Counted from the first letter of the stretch, positions 1 through 8,832 are shown. The stretch is 64,000 nucleotides of DNA from Burkholderiales bacterium PBB6 (GCA_002255925.1 NKIH01000004.1:1-64000), one strand, 5' to 3'. Made by a program: numbers and translations. Notes: a model not told the origin generated them from the letters alone.

Positions 1-318
1 TAAAACGTCGTGAGACAGTTTGGTCCCTATCTTCCGTGGGCGCTGCAAGATTGAGAGAGCCTGCTCCTAGTACGAGAGGACCGGAGTGGACGCACCTCTG
101 GTGTATCGGTTGTCACGCCAGTGGCATTGCCGAGTAGCTAAGTGCGGAAGAGATAACCGCTGAAAGCATCTAAGCGGGAAACTCGTCTCAAGATGAGTCT
201 TGCCGGGGCCTTGAGCCCCCTGAAGAGTCGTTCGAGACCAGGACGTTGATAGGCTGGGTGTGGAAGCGCAGTAATGCGTTAAGCTAACCAGTACTAATTG
301 CTCGTGAGGCTTGACCCT
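1..318 (+). rRNA. rrl: 23S ribosomal RNA, 3' end (partial)
   Basis: The window opens inside the 3' end of a 23S rRNA. The sarcin-ricin loop core (AGTACGAGAGGACC) is at about 69-82, and the conserved end (GCTAACCAGTACTAATTGCTCGTGAGGCTTGACC) runs to about 318. The 5' part lies outside the window. No tRNA separates it from the 5S gene. The exact mature 3' end is uncertain by a few bases. Confidence 0.96.
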
Positions 319-500
319 ATAACTTTGATGTAGAATGTCTACGTCAGTGGATTGGTTGAGTATTGAAAACAGTTATGCCCGTTGTGGTGTACGCAATCAT
401 ATAAAATCTGATTTGACTCTTTGAATTGGCCCTCCCGGCCAGCTTGAGCAGACCCGACAGGGCGAGCGAAGAGCACCGTGGACGTGGCAAAAAGTTTAAG
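319..500 (+). other. 23S-5S intergenic spacer
   Basis: This 182-base transcribed spacer lies between the 23S and 5S rRNAs and should be removed during rRNA processing. It is visibly AT-richer than the flanking coding DNA. I see no tRNA gene and no credible protein gene in it; open frames crossing it also run through the 5S gene. Confidence 0.8.
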
Positions 501-614
501 CCTGATGACCATAGCGAGTTGGTCCCACTCCTTCCCATCCCGAACAGGACAGTGAAACGACTCAGCGCCGATGATAGTGCGGGTTCCCGTGTGAAAGTAG
601 GACATCGTCAGGCT
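501..614 (+). rRNA. rrf: 5S ribosomal RNA
   Basis: Typical bacterial 5S: it starts near CCTGATGACCATAGCGAG, carries the conserved internal segment TCCCATCCCGAACAGG at about 534-549, and ends GGGTTCCCGTGTGAAAGTAGG...CATCGTCAGG. The first and last bases pair as the terminal helix. It is the last gene of the rRNA operon and is followed directly by an intrinsic terminator. Confidence 0.95.
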
Positions 615-624
615 AATAATCCTG

Positions 625-660
625 AAAGCCCACTGGCAGTTGCCAGTGGGCTTTTCTCGT
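625..660 (+). terminator. Rho-independent terminator of the rRNA operon
   Basis: GCCCACTGGCA and TGCCAGTGGGC form an 11-bp perfect stem with a two-base loop. The stem is flanked by AAA upstream and CTTTTCTCGTTTTT downstream. It lies 11 bases after the 5S rRNA. Confidence 0.93.
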
Positions 661-704
661 TTTTGGGGTCTATTCGCATGGTTTCAAAACTAGCCGGATC
701 TAGA

Positions 705-1919
705 CTACTCTTTGGTAATCAATGCCACTGCGCGCAGCACGGCGCTGTTTGGTGCGCCTGGGCGGCTGTATGTTTGGCCTGAGATGGCGGATCTGCTCTG
801 GTGGGGTGCCGCAAGCTTCGCACACAACGTGTCTATGTCGATCCGTGTTGGCGGGTCGCCGCCGCTAAGCCGATAGCTGTTGTCGTGCTGGTCGTAGGCG
901 GCTGGGATGATTAGCTGCGGGCAGTTCGCAGCCAGCGCTTGGGCCGCGGTGCCGATGCCGCCGTGGTGCACGAGCAGCCGTGCCTGATCCAGGGCGCTTG
1001 GCATATCCACCGTTGGCCTGACCGTCAGCAGCGTCGGTGTTCCGGTCTGAGGGGCAGCCCTGATCAAAAGGGTGTGCAAACCACGCTCCATGGCTTGCAA
1101 GGCCAATTGTTCGATCTTGGGGTGGCTGGGGTGCCCGGGCGGTCCACCATACAGGACGAGGTCAACAGGGCCCGGTGGAACCAGTGCCTTGGGCACAGTG
1201 TTCACCGTGTGCGCTTCGTAAAGCGGGAAGCCCGTCAGATCGACATCTACTGGCCAATCGGTGGGCATTCGGCCCAGCCGCTCATCGAACAAACCGAGCA
1301 CAAGATCCGGGGAATGAATCCAGCGCGCAAAGGATCCAGCCTCGAGCTCCGGTAGTCCAAGCTCCATACGCCACTTTCCCAGTGTGCTCCGTGCGAGTGG
1401 GTCAAGTTTGTATCGGTCGATCAACCGCCAGAGCGCAGCACGGCCGACTTCACCGAACCAGCTTGGAATCAGCTTGCCACCCACATACATCGGGTGCTGA
1501 TGACTGCGGAGGCCCTGCGGCGCGGTATGGCCGGTGATCAGGCGAACCTGACCAAGCTCCGCCGCCAGTCGCGCCCCGACCACCATGGGCGACGCCAGCA
1601 CTGTCCATGGTGAGCTATTCATCCTGCGCAATGCCGCCAGCGCGTCCAAGGTTGGACCGATCGCTGGCACTGACAGATGCCGCCACAACACGCCGAAGCC
1701 TCGAATGGGATGCCACAGGTCAGGGTGGGCGAGCGTCCGTTCGTAGTCTCTTTGCGCGGCTATCGCAGTGAACCGCAGGCCTTGAGTCTCTACCTCAGTG
1801 CGGTGCGATTCCTGTGAAAGCACGTGGACGTTGTGGCCTTGCTCGTGCAAGGCCCTGGCGATGGCGAGGAACGGGTGCAAGTCGCCGCGGCTGCCCAGGG
1901 TGGCAACGACGACGTTCAC
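705..1919 (-). CDS. RhlB-like family 1 glycosyltransferase
   Basis: A 404-residue GT-B fold glycosyltransferase predicted to move a sugar from an activated nucleotide donor to a lipid or other small hydrophobic acceptor. The N-terminus has the acceptor-side motif TLGSRGDLHPFLAIA (residues 8-22). The C-terminal donor site shows HHGGIGTAAQALA (318-330) and a nearby DQHDN (343-347), the pattern of rhamnosyltransferase RhlB and sterol or macrolide glucosyltransferases. I place the start at GTG 1919, whose last three bases form the TGA of the upstream gene (GTGA overlap), with a G-rich stretch about 10 bases before it. A longer GTG frame from 2009 exists but runs inside the neighbour. It is the last gene of a coupled operon. 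Donor and acceptor are unknown. Confidence 0.85.
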   Translation of the reverse strand: MNVVVATLGSRGDLHPFLAIARALHEQGHNVHVLSQESHRTEVETQGLRFTAIAAQRDYERTLAHPDLWHPIRGFGVLWRHLSVPAIGPTLDALAALRRMNSSPWTVLASPMVVGARLAAELGQVRLITGHTAPQGLRSHQHPMYVGGKLIPSWFGEVGRAALWRLIDRYKLDPLARSTLGKWRMELGLPELEAGSFARWIHSPDLVLGLFDERLGRMPTDWPVDVDLTGFPLYEAHTVNTVPKALVPPGPVDLVLYGGPPGHPSHPKIEQLALQAMERGLHTLLIRAAPQTGTPTLLTVRPTVDMPSALDQARLLVHHGGIGTAAQALAANCPQLIIPAAYDQHDNSYRLSGGDPPTRIDIDTLCAKLAAPHQSRSAISGQTYSRPGAPNSAVLRAVALITKE

Positions 1920-3226
1920 AGGCGTGGGCCCCCGAGTGTCCAGAAACCGCGCCAGCCGATTGCAGATGGCATCTGCGCATGCCACTGTGGCACCGTCTGT
2001 GGCCCACACGTCATCGCGAAGTAGTCATAGCTCGAGCGCAGGTCGCCAGCCATGACGTACTGGAAGTGGCAGCGAAACTTGTCGCGGCGAATCGCTTGAT
2101 AGCGATCCGCTGCGAACAACTCTGCAAACCGCGGGTTCAGGCACTTGGGGCGATGGGCCTTCTCGGTCGCGCTCGGCAGACCGAGACTGGGGTCTTGCAG
2201 CGAGAAGCAGCACCCGTCGGGTGGCGCGGCATAGTCCACCCAGCACACCACCTCCGAGCCGAGCAAGGTCGCAATATCATCGCGGAACCACTGTGCGGCT
2301 GGTTGTGCCGACAGCAGCGGTGTGCAGTGGCCGAGTGTCAGCAAACTGAGCCGGCAAGCCGGGCGAGTATCGGCGCCTGCGTTGGCGTCAGCGTCTGTAC
2401 GCAGTGATCTCAGCGCCTCCGCCATCACTGACATGGCCAGCATCGCACCAGAGCTGTGCCCGACGATGATCACTTCATCGAACACACCGCTGCGAATCTG
2501 CCCCTCCACGTGCTTGCCAAAAGCCTGCACACGCGGCGCAAGCCCATCAATGGCCCCGCGCCCCTGCCTGATGATGAACGCCAGGCTGCGCAAAAGCCAG
2601 CCGAGGCGCATGCGCTTGTCTGCCCACCAAGCGAGGCCGGCCAAAACAAGCGCCCAAGCCATCGCCGCAGCGCCAAACAGGGCTATCGTCATCGGGCTGC
2701 CCGCTCCAGGCCACAACAGGACAAGGACCAAGGCGCTGAAGAGGGCCAGCGCTGCCCACATGCTGGGCGCGCCAATGGTGAGGAAAAACGGCCAGGACTG
2801 CCGCAGCGTGCGCATCAGCACACCCTGCCGCCAGCCTTCCCAGGAGGCCCACGCGACGGTGGCCAGCACGGCCCAACGACCGCGAGGCCAATGGGCACGG
2901 ATCAGGTCATCCCAACGCAGGAATTCGACGCGCGTCTCCACCACCTCAGGAGCGCGACCACCAGACTCGTCGGCGACATCCGGAAACTCGCCTCGCACCT
3001 CCCACGCCACGATGTCCGGCGTCACCTTCTTGCGCGGCCCAACCTGGAGCGCATAGCCGCTCACCTGCGACTGCTTCGCGGCCTCGTCCTTGAACAGCTG
3101 GTGATAGTGCCCGGGCCCTTGCGGATCAAAGCCGCTGAAGTAGCAGACCAGGCGACGGCGGACGGGCGCCTCGGCAGCGTCAGGAGCCTCCGCCGCGTCT
3201 TGAACGGGGGTGGGGCTGGCAGTCAT
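1916..3226 (-). CDS. Membrane-associated alpha/beta-hydrolase, paralogue B
   Basis: A 436-residue protein with a nucleophile elbow VGHSSG (Ser258) of the alpha/beta-hydrolase fold. Ahead of it are two hydrophobic segments (about 156-172 and 181-201) that should anchor it in the membrane. Near the N-terminus is the signature YFSGFDPQGPGHYH (29-42). It is clearly paralogous to the gene at 4976-6136: shared blocks include GFDP, RWDDLIRAHW, the nucleophile elbow and LTLGHCTPLLS. ATG 3226 overlaps the upstream stop as TGATG, and the stop overlaps the downstream glycosyltransferase start. An esterase, thioesterase or acyltransferase role on a lipid substrate is inferred from the fold and operon. 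The family has no function known to me. Confidence 0.8.
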   Translation of the reverse strand: MTASPTPVQDAAEAPDAAEAPVRRRLVCYFSGFDPQGPGHYHQLFKDEAAKQSQVSGYALQVGPRKKVTPDIVAWEVRGEFPDVADESGGRAPEVVETRVEFLRWDDLIRAHWPRGRWAVLATVAWASWEGWRQGVLMRTLRQSWPFFLTIGAPSMWAALALFSALVLVLLWPGAGSPMTIALFGAAAMAWALVLAGLAWWADKRMRLGWLLRSLAFIIRQGRGAIDGLAPRVQAFGKHVEGQIRSGVFDEVIIVGHSSGAMLAMSVMAEALRSLRTDADANAGADTRPACRLSLLTLGHCTPLLSAQPAAQWFRDDIATLLGSEVVCWVDYAAPPDGCCFSLQDPSLGLPSATEKAHRPKCLNPRFAELFAADRYQAIRRDKFRCHFQYVMAGDLRSSYDYFAMTCGPQTVPQWHAQMPSAIGWRGFWTLGGPRL

Positions 3227-3570
3227 CAGAAGATGGTCTGCTTGTGCAGCCCCTTGCTGAGCATCAGATCCACCATCGGCTGTTCTCGCTTGTTGGCGCG
3301 CTGGCAGTGCCCCTTCTGGAAATGATCGGTGCACCAGATGACCACGCGCGCCCACCGCCGCTCGCGCATGCGCCACGCGTGCGATGACACCGACTCCCAC
3401 GCATAGCCGTTGAACAAGGTGGCGTTCACGAAATGATCGAGCGCACGCACACCTGCGCGGCCGCGCGCGGTTCGACCAAAGAAGCCGACCCCCACCAGCA
3501 GCAGATACCCGGCGACCGCCAGCGGCACGATCGCCGTCATCAGCAGGAAGCCCACCATGCGCTCTTTCAT
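3226..3570 (-). CDS. Small membrane protein in P450 operon
   Basis: A 114-residue protein of unknown function. Residues 5-31 form one hydrophobic segment (GFLLMTAIVPLAVAGYLLL core). The rest is soluble and basic, with the segment WCTDHFQKGHC holding paired Cys and His. The frame is supported by two couplings: ATG 3570 overlaps the P450 stop as ATGA, and its own stop overlaps the next ATG as TGATG. It could be an anchor, chaperone or electron-transfer adaptor for the P450 or the membrane hydrolases, but that is inference from position only. I recognise no family. Confidence 0.72.
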   Translation of the reverse strand: MKERMVGFLLMTAIVPLAVAGYLLLVGVGFFGRTARGRAGVRALDHFVNATLFNGYAWESVSSHAWRMRERRWARVVIWCTDHFQKGHCQRANKREQPMVDLMLSKGLHKQTIF

Positions 3571-4979
3571 GCCGGCAATGTCCTCTTCGACAGCAGCAAC
3601 CGGATGCCGTTGGCGGAGCGCACCGTCAGCCGGCCGACGGGCTCCGGCACGTGGCCCGGCACTGGCGCCACCCGGAATTCCCGACAGAAACTCGCCAGGA
3701 TGAGGCTGGCCTCCTGCAGCGCAAACGCCGTGCCGATGCACACCCGTGGCCCCATGCCGAACGGCAGGTAAGCCTGGCGCAGAGACTCGCGCGTGGCCTG
3801 GTCCGCAGCAACATCGCCGGAGTCGTAGCGATCGGGGTTGAACACATCCGGATCTTGCCAAAGCTGGCGGTGTCGGTGGATGAGCCAGGGCGACACGATC
3901 ACCGCCGCGCCAGCCGGCACGTGCTTGTCACGCAGCGTGCACCCTTCAGCACTCTCGCGCGCCAGGAAGCCCACCGGCGGGAAAAGCCGCAGCGTTTCCC
4001 GGAAGACATTGCGCGTAAGCGGCAAGTCCTTCAGCACCGATGGCCCGCCCGGCTCGGTCAGCAGATCGTGGGGCGCCACCTCGACGTGCAGGCGCTCCTG
4101 CACATCATCGGCATGCGCCAGCAAATGCAGGGACCATGAGAGCGCGCTGGCCGAGGTTTCATGGCCCGCCAGGAAGAGCATGGCCACCTGATCGACCAAT
4201 TCGTCGAAGCTGAAACCCGCGCCAGTGTCCGGGTCGCGAGCGCGCAGCAGCGACCCCAGGATGTCATCCGCCAGGCTTGAGTCATCACCACTGGCATGGG
4301 CCTCGAAGCGCGGCTTGATCATGGCGGCCAGCAAGTCGCGGATCTCGGTGGCGGCCTGTTGGCTGCGCCGCTTTTCCCACCAGGGCCGCAGCCAGCGCAC
4401 ACCAAAAAACGCCGGCAGCATCAGCCGCGGCGCCAGCACCTGGTAGCGCTCGAACGCCTCGAAAACCCGCCGTGCCTCGACGCCGTCCAGGGGCTGCGAC
4501 AGGATGGTGCGCAAGATGATGTCCGCGGCCACGTGGGTCATCTCCACGTCCACGTCCATCTCCGTGCCGTCGGGCAGGGCCCGCAGCCGCTGCAGCATCG
4601 CCTCGGCGGCTTCGCACATGCGGCCGTACACCAGAGACACCCGCGCCGCCTCGAACGACGGATTCATCAGGCTGCGTTGGCGCTCCCACACGGCGCCGTT
4701 GGTGGTGAAGATGCTGTCGCCCAGCAAGGGCCTCAGGGCATCGGCCAGCAGGGCGGCTTTCGGAAACGCCTTCGCCTGCTCCACCAGCACGCGGCGCACC
4801 ACGGCAGGCTCGTTCACCATGAACAAGTCAAGACCAGGCAGCCGCACCTCGCCCATCTTCATCTCGTAGCTGCGCGCGTACAGGCCGTCGAGCCACGAGC
4901 GGCGCTTGCTGAAGAACATCCGCCAGGCCGAGGGGCGCTTGGGCGATGGCGGCGGGTAATGGGGGCAGAAGTGGCTCAT
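3567..4979 (-). CDS. Cytochrome P450
   Basis: A 470-residue bacterial class P450 monooxygenase. It shows the I-helix oxygen-activation motif AGHETSAS (271-278), the K-helix ETLR (328-331) and the haem-binding loop FGMGPRVCIG (407-416) with the thiolate Cys414. Length and motif spacing are normal, so it should be active. The absence of a signal peptide predicts a cytoplasmic enzyme. The start ATG 4979 overlaps the stop of the upstream hydrolase (ATGA), and its stop overlaps the start of the small membrane protein. No ferredoxin or reductase lies nearby, so it must borrow redox partners. Acyl-CoA ligase and glycosyltransferase neighbours suggest an acyl-chain or terpenoid-like substrate; this is inference. 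Confidence 0.95.
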   Translation of the reverse strand: MSHFCPHYPPPSPKRPSAWRMFFSKRRSWLDGLYARSYEMKMGEVRLPGLDLFMVNEPAVVRRVLVEQAKAFPKAALLADALRPLLGDSIFTTNGAVWERQRSLMNPSFEAARVSLVYGRMCEAAEAMLQRLRALPDGTEMDVDVEMTHVAADIILRTILSQPLDGVEARRVFEAFERYQVLAPRLMLPAFFGVRWLRPWWEKRRSQQAATEIRDLLAAMIKPRFEAHASGDDSSLADDILGSLLRARDPDTGAGFSFDELVDQVAMLFLAGHETSASALSWSLHLLAHADDVQERLHVEVAPHDLLTEPGGPSVLKDLPLTRNVFRETLRLFPPVGFLARESAEGCTLRDKHVPAGAAVIVSPWLIHRHRQLWQDPDVFNPDRYDSGDVAADQATRESLRQAYLPFGMGPRVCIGTAFALQEASLILASFCREFRVAPVPGHVPEPVGRLTVRSANGIRLLLSKRTLPA

Positions 4980-6136
4980 GCCGATGGGTTGGTGGACGCC
5001 ATGTCGGCGTACCGCTTTTGCAGGGTGTCAGGGCCGAAGATCCAGCTGACTGGATCGTATCCGCCTGCCACGTCGGGTGCACGCAGATACTGCATGTGCA
5101 GCGCATGTCGGTCTGCCAGCAACGCCTGGTAATGTGGGATCGACAAGGTCTGGTGAAAGCGCGGAGAACACTGCCGCAGCCGCGCCTGGCCTTCGCCAAG
5201 CCACGGAGGCACCCGCGCAAAGGCCGCCCAGTCGGCAGGCGCGCTCACGTCCAGCCAGGTCAGCGCGCCATGCGCCTGCAGCAGTTGAAGATCGGCCCTG
5301 AATGATTGCGCGCTCGGCAGGCCAGACAAGATCGGCATGCAGTGCCCGAGCGTGAGCAAACCCAGCTGCGGGCCGCGCTGGCCCAGCCAGGGTGCCCGGC
5401 GCAGAGCCTGAGCCAGCACAGAAGCCGCCCACATGCCGCCCGTGCTGTGAGCGACGATCAGCACCTCGTCGCAGTGCTCATCACTCGCGGCGCTGATGAC
5501 CGAAGCTGCCCAGTCCGACATGCGCGCGTCCATGTGATCGACCTGCTGATTGGACTGTGTCCAGGTGAAGCCGAAGAGGCGCAGCAGCCAGGTCACATCC
5601 AGGCGAACGCTGAGCCGCCACCAGGCCAATGCACCCATCGTCAACGCCAGCAGCCAGGGCAGGGATGCGCCGAGCGGACCGTTCAACCAGCTGATGCGGG
5701 GTTGCAGCGCGGCAAAAGTGATGCCCGCCATCACGATCAAGAGCACAACGCCCATCACCATGAGGCAGGGCACCATGCTCAGCCAGAACGCGGCCGGTGC
5801 CTGCCGGCGAACCTGTGACAGCAGGCCTTCGCTGGCCGCGCGCACATAGACCACCCACAGATCGCGCAGGACACGCCACGGGGTTCGGCGCCAGTGCTGC
5901 CGCACGATGTCGTCCCAGGCCCATATCTGGAATTGGCTGCGGGCGATCGTTTCGCCGGACACCCGCCAGTCGGCTTCAGCCCGGCTGCCACTGGCCTCGG
6001 GCGTGGTCAGCACGATCTCTTCGCCAAGGGCGGACGCGGGATGCGCCTGCGCAGCCTGGCGGAACAGCCGCCAGGTGTGCCGAGGGCTGCGAGGATCAAA
6101 CCCGCCAATGAAGAACACGCGCCGATGCAGGGGCAT
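4976..6136 (-). CDS. Membrane-associated alpha/beta-hydrolase, paralogue A
   Basis: A 386-residue paralogue of the gene at 1916-3226. It opens with FFIGGFDPRSPRHTW (8-22), has WAWDDIVRQHW at about 72-82, two hydrophobic segments (about 118-143 and 157-174) and a nucleophile elbow VAHSTG with Ser231. The first glycine of the usual GxSxG is alanine here. The block LTLGHCMPILSG is shared with the paralogue. It starts 27 bases after the MBL hydrolase gene, and its TGA overlaps the P450 ATG. Two diverged copies on either side of one P450 suggest separate hydrolytic or transfer steps, or a heterodimer. Substrate unknown. Confidence 0.8.
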   Translation of the reverse strand: MPLHRRVFFIGGFDPRSPRHTWRLFRQAAQAHPASALGEEIVLTTPEASGSRAEADWRVSGETIARSQFQIWAWDDIVRQHWRRTPWRVLRDLWVVYVRAASEGLLSQVRRQAPAAFWLSMVPCLMVMGVVLLIVMAGITFAALQPRISWLNGPLGASLPWLLALTMGALAWWRLSVRLDVTWLLRLFGFTWTQSNQQVDHMDARMSDWAASVISAASDEHCDEVLIVAHSTGGMWAASVLAQALRRAPWLGQRGPQLGLLTLGHCMPILSGLPSAQSFRADLQLLQAHGALTWLDVSAPADWAAFARVPPWLGEGQARLRQCSPRFHQTLSIPHYQALLADRHALHMQYLRAPDVAGGYDPVSWIFGPDTLQKRYADMASTNPSA

Positions 6137-6163
6137 GGGTTGATTGTGGCGCCTCGGGCGCGT

Positions 6164-7126
6164 TCAATCGGCTGTCGACAAGTGGAGCTTGTTGTCGCTG
6201 CGCACCAGCAGCCCGTCGTCGACCAGACCCTGCACCAGCCGCGTGGCCCATGCCGCCTGAGATTCGGTTTCGGTACGCATCAACGCACACATCTGCATGA
6301 ACAGCGGCGTCTGCAGCAGCCAGTCATGCAGCACGGCTTCGCCCAGCAGCTGGTGCTCCATCATGTGGAACATCAACAGCGCCCGGGCCGCATGGCGTGT
6401 GTGCCGCGCGGGGTTGGCCTCGAAGGCATCCAGTCGTTGTGTGCTGGCGCGCAAGGCCTCGTCCACAGCCTCAAAAGGGCGGCCATGGCCCGGAATCACC
6501 CAGCGCGGCGCCAGCTGCTCGATCAGCGCCAAGGTGGCCCGGGTCTGCTGAAAACCGGGACCGCCTTCCAGCTCGGGGAAGATGATGGCGAGGCGGTCTT
6601 CCCACAGCGCATCACCCGCGATCAGCGTGCGGCTCTGGGGCTCGAAGAGCATCACGGCATCTGGGTCATGCCCCGGTGCTGCCACCACCCGCCAGCTGGC
6701 TGCGCCCAGGTCCAGCACATCGCCATCGTGCAACGCATGATCAGCTGCAAAGCGTTCGCAGAACTGGCCGGTGGTGCGGTAGGTCAGCCGGTCTTCGTCC
6801 CACGCCTGCACCGCCTGCAGGGAGGGCGCAGGCACATAGGTTCGAGCGTCGTGAATGGTCTGCAGGTGGCGGTTGCCGCCGCAGTGGTCTGAGTGCAGAT
6901 GGGTATTGATGATGCGCGCGAGCGGCGCATCCTTCAATGCATGGCTGACCAACGCGCTGGTGAGCGGCGCATGGCGGGCGTAGCCGGTATCCACCACGGC
7001 CGATGTGGTGTCGCCGCAGGCCGCAAACACGATGTTGTTGGCCGACAGCCAATCGCGCTGCAGCAGCTGCAGCCCCAGCGCATCGGCCAGGGCTGCGAAG
7101 CCACCCTGAGGTGGCCGGTCGCTCAT
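6164..7126 (-). CDS. MBL-fold metallo-hydrolase
   Basis: A 320-residue metallo-beta-lactamase fold hydrolase. The di-zinc motif HLHSDH is at 76-81. Further metal ligands are seen in APGHDPDA and AGDALWEDR, and the C-terminal block PGHGRPF is present. The C-terminal 90 residues look like the helical winged domain common in this subgroup (thiolester- or lactone-type hydrolases). Its ATG overlaps the TGA of the acyl-CoA ligase gene as ATGA, so the two are made together. Hydrolysis of an acyl thioester or ester intermediate would fit the operon but is not shown by the sequence. Confidence 0.85.
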   Translation of the reverse strand: MSDRPPQGGFAALADALGLQLLQRDWLSANNIVFAACGDTTSAVVDTGYARHAPLTSALVSHALKDAPLARIINTHLHSDHCGGNRHLQTIHDARTYVPAPSLQAVQAWDEDRLTYRTTGQFCERFAADHALHDGDVLDLGAASWRVVAAPGHDPDAVMLFEPQSRTLIAGDALWEDRLAIIFPELEGGPGFQQTRATLALIEQLAPRWVIPGHGRPFEAVDEALRASTQRLDAFEANPARHTRHAARALLMFHMMEHQLLGEAVLHDWLLQTPLFMQMCALMRTETESQAAWATRLVQGLVDDGLLVRSDNKLHLSTAD

Positions 7127-8832
7127 GCCGCCGTGGTTGTGCGCAGCTCGCGGCGCAGCACCTTGCCGACGTTGGACTTCGGCAGCTCATCGCGGAACTC
7201 GATGTAGCGCGGCCGCTTGTAGGCGGTGAAGTTGTCGCGGCAGTAGGCGGCGATGTCTTCTTCGTCCAGCGACGGATCCTTCTTCACCACGTACAGCTTC
7301 ACGGCCTCACCCGACTTCGGATCAGGCACACCCACCGCCGCGCACTCCAGCACGCCAGCGTGCAGGTTCACGACCTGCTCGATTTCCGTCGGGTACACAT
7401 TGAAGCCCGAGACCAGGATCATGTCCTTCTTGCGGTCCACGATGCGCACATAGCCGCGCTCGTCCATGATGCCCACGTCGCCGCTCTTGAAGAAGCCGTC
7501 GTCGGTCATGACCTTTGCGGTTTCGTCCGGGCGGTTCCAGTAGCCGGCCATCACCTGCGGGCCGCGGATGCAGATTTCACCCGGCTGCCCGAACGGCATG
7601 TCCTTGCCGTCGTCATCGCGGATGGCGATGTCGGTGGACGGAATCGGCAAGCCGATGGTGCCGGTGAAATCGCTGGTGTCCAGGCGATTGCTGGTGGCCA
7701 CCGGTGAGGTCTCCGACAAGCCGTAGCCCTCAACCACCGGGCAGCCGGTGATCTTCAGCCACTTCTCGGCCGTGGCCTGCTGCACCGCCATGCCGCCACC
7801 GTTGGATACGCGCAGTTCAGAAAAGTCGAGACGCGCAAATTCCGGGTCGTTCGCCAGCGCGTTGAACAGCGTGTTCACCGCCGGGAACATGTTGACCTTG
7901 TGCTGCGACAGCGTCTTGATCAGGCCCGGAATGTCGCGCGGGTTGGGGATCAGCAGGTTCTTCATGCCCAGGCGCGCGCCCATCATGTAGCAGATGGTCA
8001 GGGCGAAGATGTGATACAGCGGCAGGGCGCACACGACGGTCAGCTGCTTGTTGCCGAGGGTGTCGAGCATGGGCTTGAACCAGGCTTCGGTCTGCAGGAT
8101 GTTGGCCACCACGTTGCGGTGCAGCAGGGTGGCGCCCTTGGACACGCCCGTGGTGCCGCCGGTGTACTGCAGGAAGGCCACGTCGTCCGGCGTCAGGGGC
8201 ACGCGCTTGAACGGCAGGCGAGTGCCTTCGGCCACCGCCATGTTGTAGCGGGTGAGCGTGCGGCCCTTGTCGGTCGGCAGACGGAACTCCGGCACCATCT
8301 TCTTCAGATGGCGCACGGCCAGATTCACGAATGCGCCCTTCCAGAAGCCGAGCTGGTCACCCATGGCGGCCAGCACCACGTGCTTCACGTCGGTGGCGTC
8401 AATCACTTCTTCCAGCGTGTGGGCGAAGTTCTCCAGCACGATGATGGCTTTGGCGCCTGAGTCCTTGAGCTGATGCTCCAGCTCACGCGCGGTGTACAGC
8501 GGGTTGACGTTGACCACGACGCAGCCCGCACGCAGCACCGCGCCAATGGCGGCCATGTACTGCGGCAGGTTCGGCATCATCACCGCCACGCGGTCGCCCT
8601 TGACCAGGCCCTTGGCCTGGATCCAGGCGGCCAGCGCCTGCGACATGTCGTCGATCTGCCCGAAGGTCAGGCGTGCACCCATGCAGACGGCGGCGTCGCG
8701 CTGGGCGTGCTTGCGCCAGGCGTCATCCAGCAGATCGACCAGCGAGCCGTAGCTGGACATGTCGACGGCGGCTGCAACGCCGGCGGGGTAGTTGGACAGC
8801 CAAGGTTGTGCAATGGAAACAGGTGCAGACAC
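7123..8832 (-). CDS. Long-chain acyl-CoA ligase (FadD-like)
   Basis: A 569-residue ANL-superfamily enzyme that activates a carboxylic acid through an acyl-adenylate to its CoA thioester. The AMP-binding P-loop YTGGTTGVSKGA is near residues 220-231. Also seen are EGYGLSETSP, the hinge segment DRKKDMI and the C-terminal catalytic lysine context PKSNVGKVLRREL. The N-terminal PWLSNYPAGV is typical of FadD. The start is GTG 8832, preceded by CAGGAAC about 8 bases upstream; longer frames to 8952 have no such site. It is probably the first committed gene of the P450 operon. It could also serve ordinary beta-oxidation. Confidence 0.93.
   Translation of the reverse strand: MSAPVSIAQPWLSNYPAGVAAAVDMSSYGSLVDLLDDAWRKHAQRDAAVCMGARLTFGQIDDMSQALAAWIQAKGLVKGDRVAVMMPNLPQYMAAIGAVLRAGCVVVNVNPLYTARELEHQLKDSGAKAIIVLENFAHTLEEVIDATDVKHVVLAAMGDQLGFWKGAFVNLAVRHLKKMVPEFRLPTDKGRTLTRYNMAVAEGTRLPFKRVPLTPDDVAFLQYTGGTTGVSKGATLLHRNVVANILQTEAWFKPMLDTLGNKQLTVVCALPLYHIFALTICYMMGARLGMKNLLIPNPRDIPGLIKTLSQHKVNMFPAVNTLFNALANDPEFARLDFSELRVSNGGGMAVQQATAEKWLKITGCPVVEGYGLSETSPVATSNRLDTSDFTGTIGLPIPSTDIAIRDDDGKDMPFGQPGEICIRGPQVMAGYWNRPDETAKVMTDDGFFKSGDVGIMDERGYVRIVDRKKDMILVSGFNVYPTEIEQVVNLHAGVLECAAVGVPDPKSGEAVKLYVVKKDPSLDEEDIAAYCRDNFTAYKRPRYIEFRDELPKSNVGKVLRRELRTTTAA

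Noticed and set aside
426-782. Plus-strand frame across the 5S rRNA
   Set aside because: It overlaps the 5S gene and its terminator, so it cannot be a normal protein gene.
1919-2009. N-terminal extension of the glycosyltransferase from GTG 2009
   Set aside because: The extra 30 residues overlap the neighbour's coding end and precede the conserved beta-strand start. GTG 1919 with the GTGA overlap fits better.
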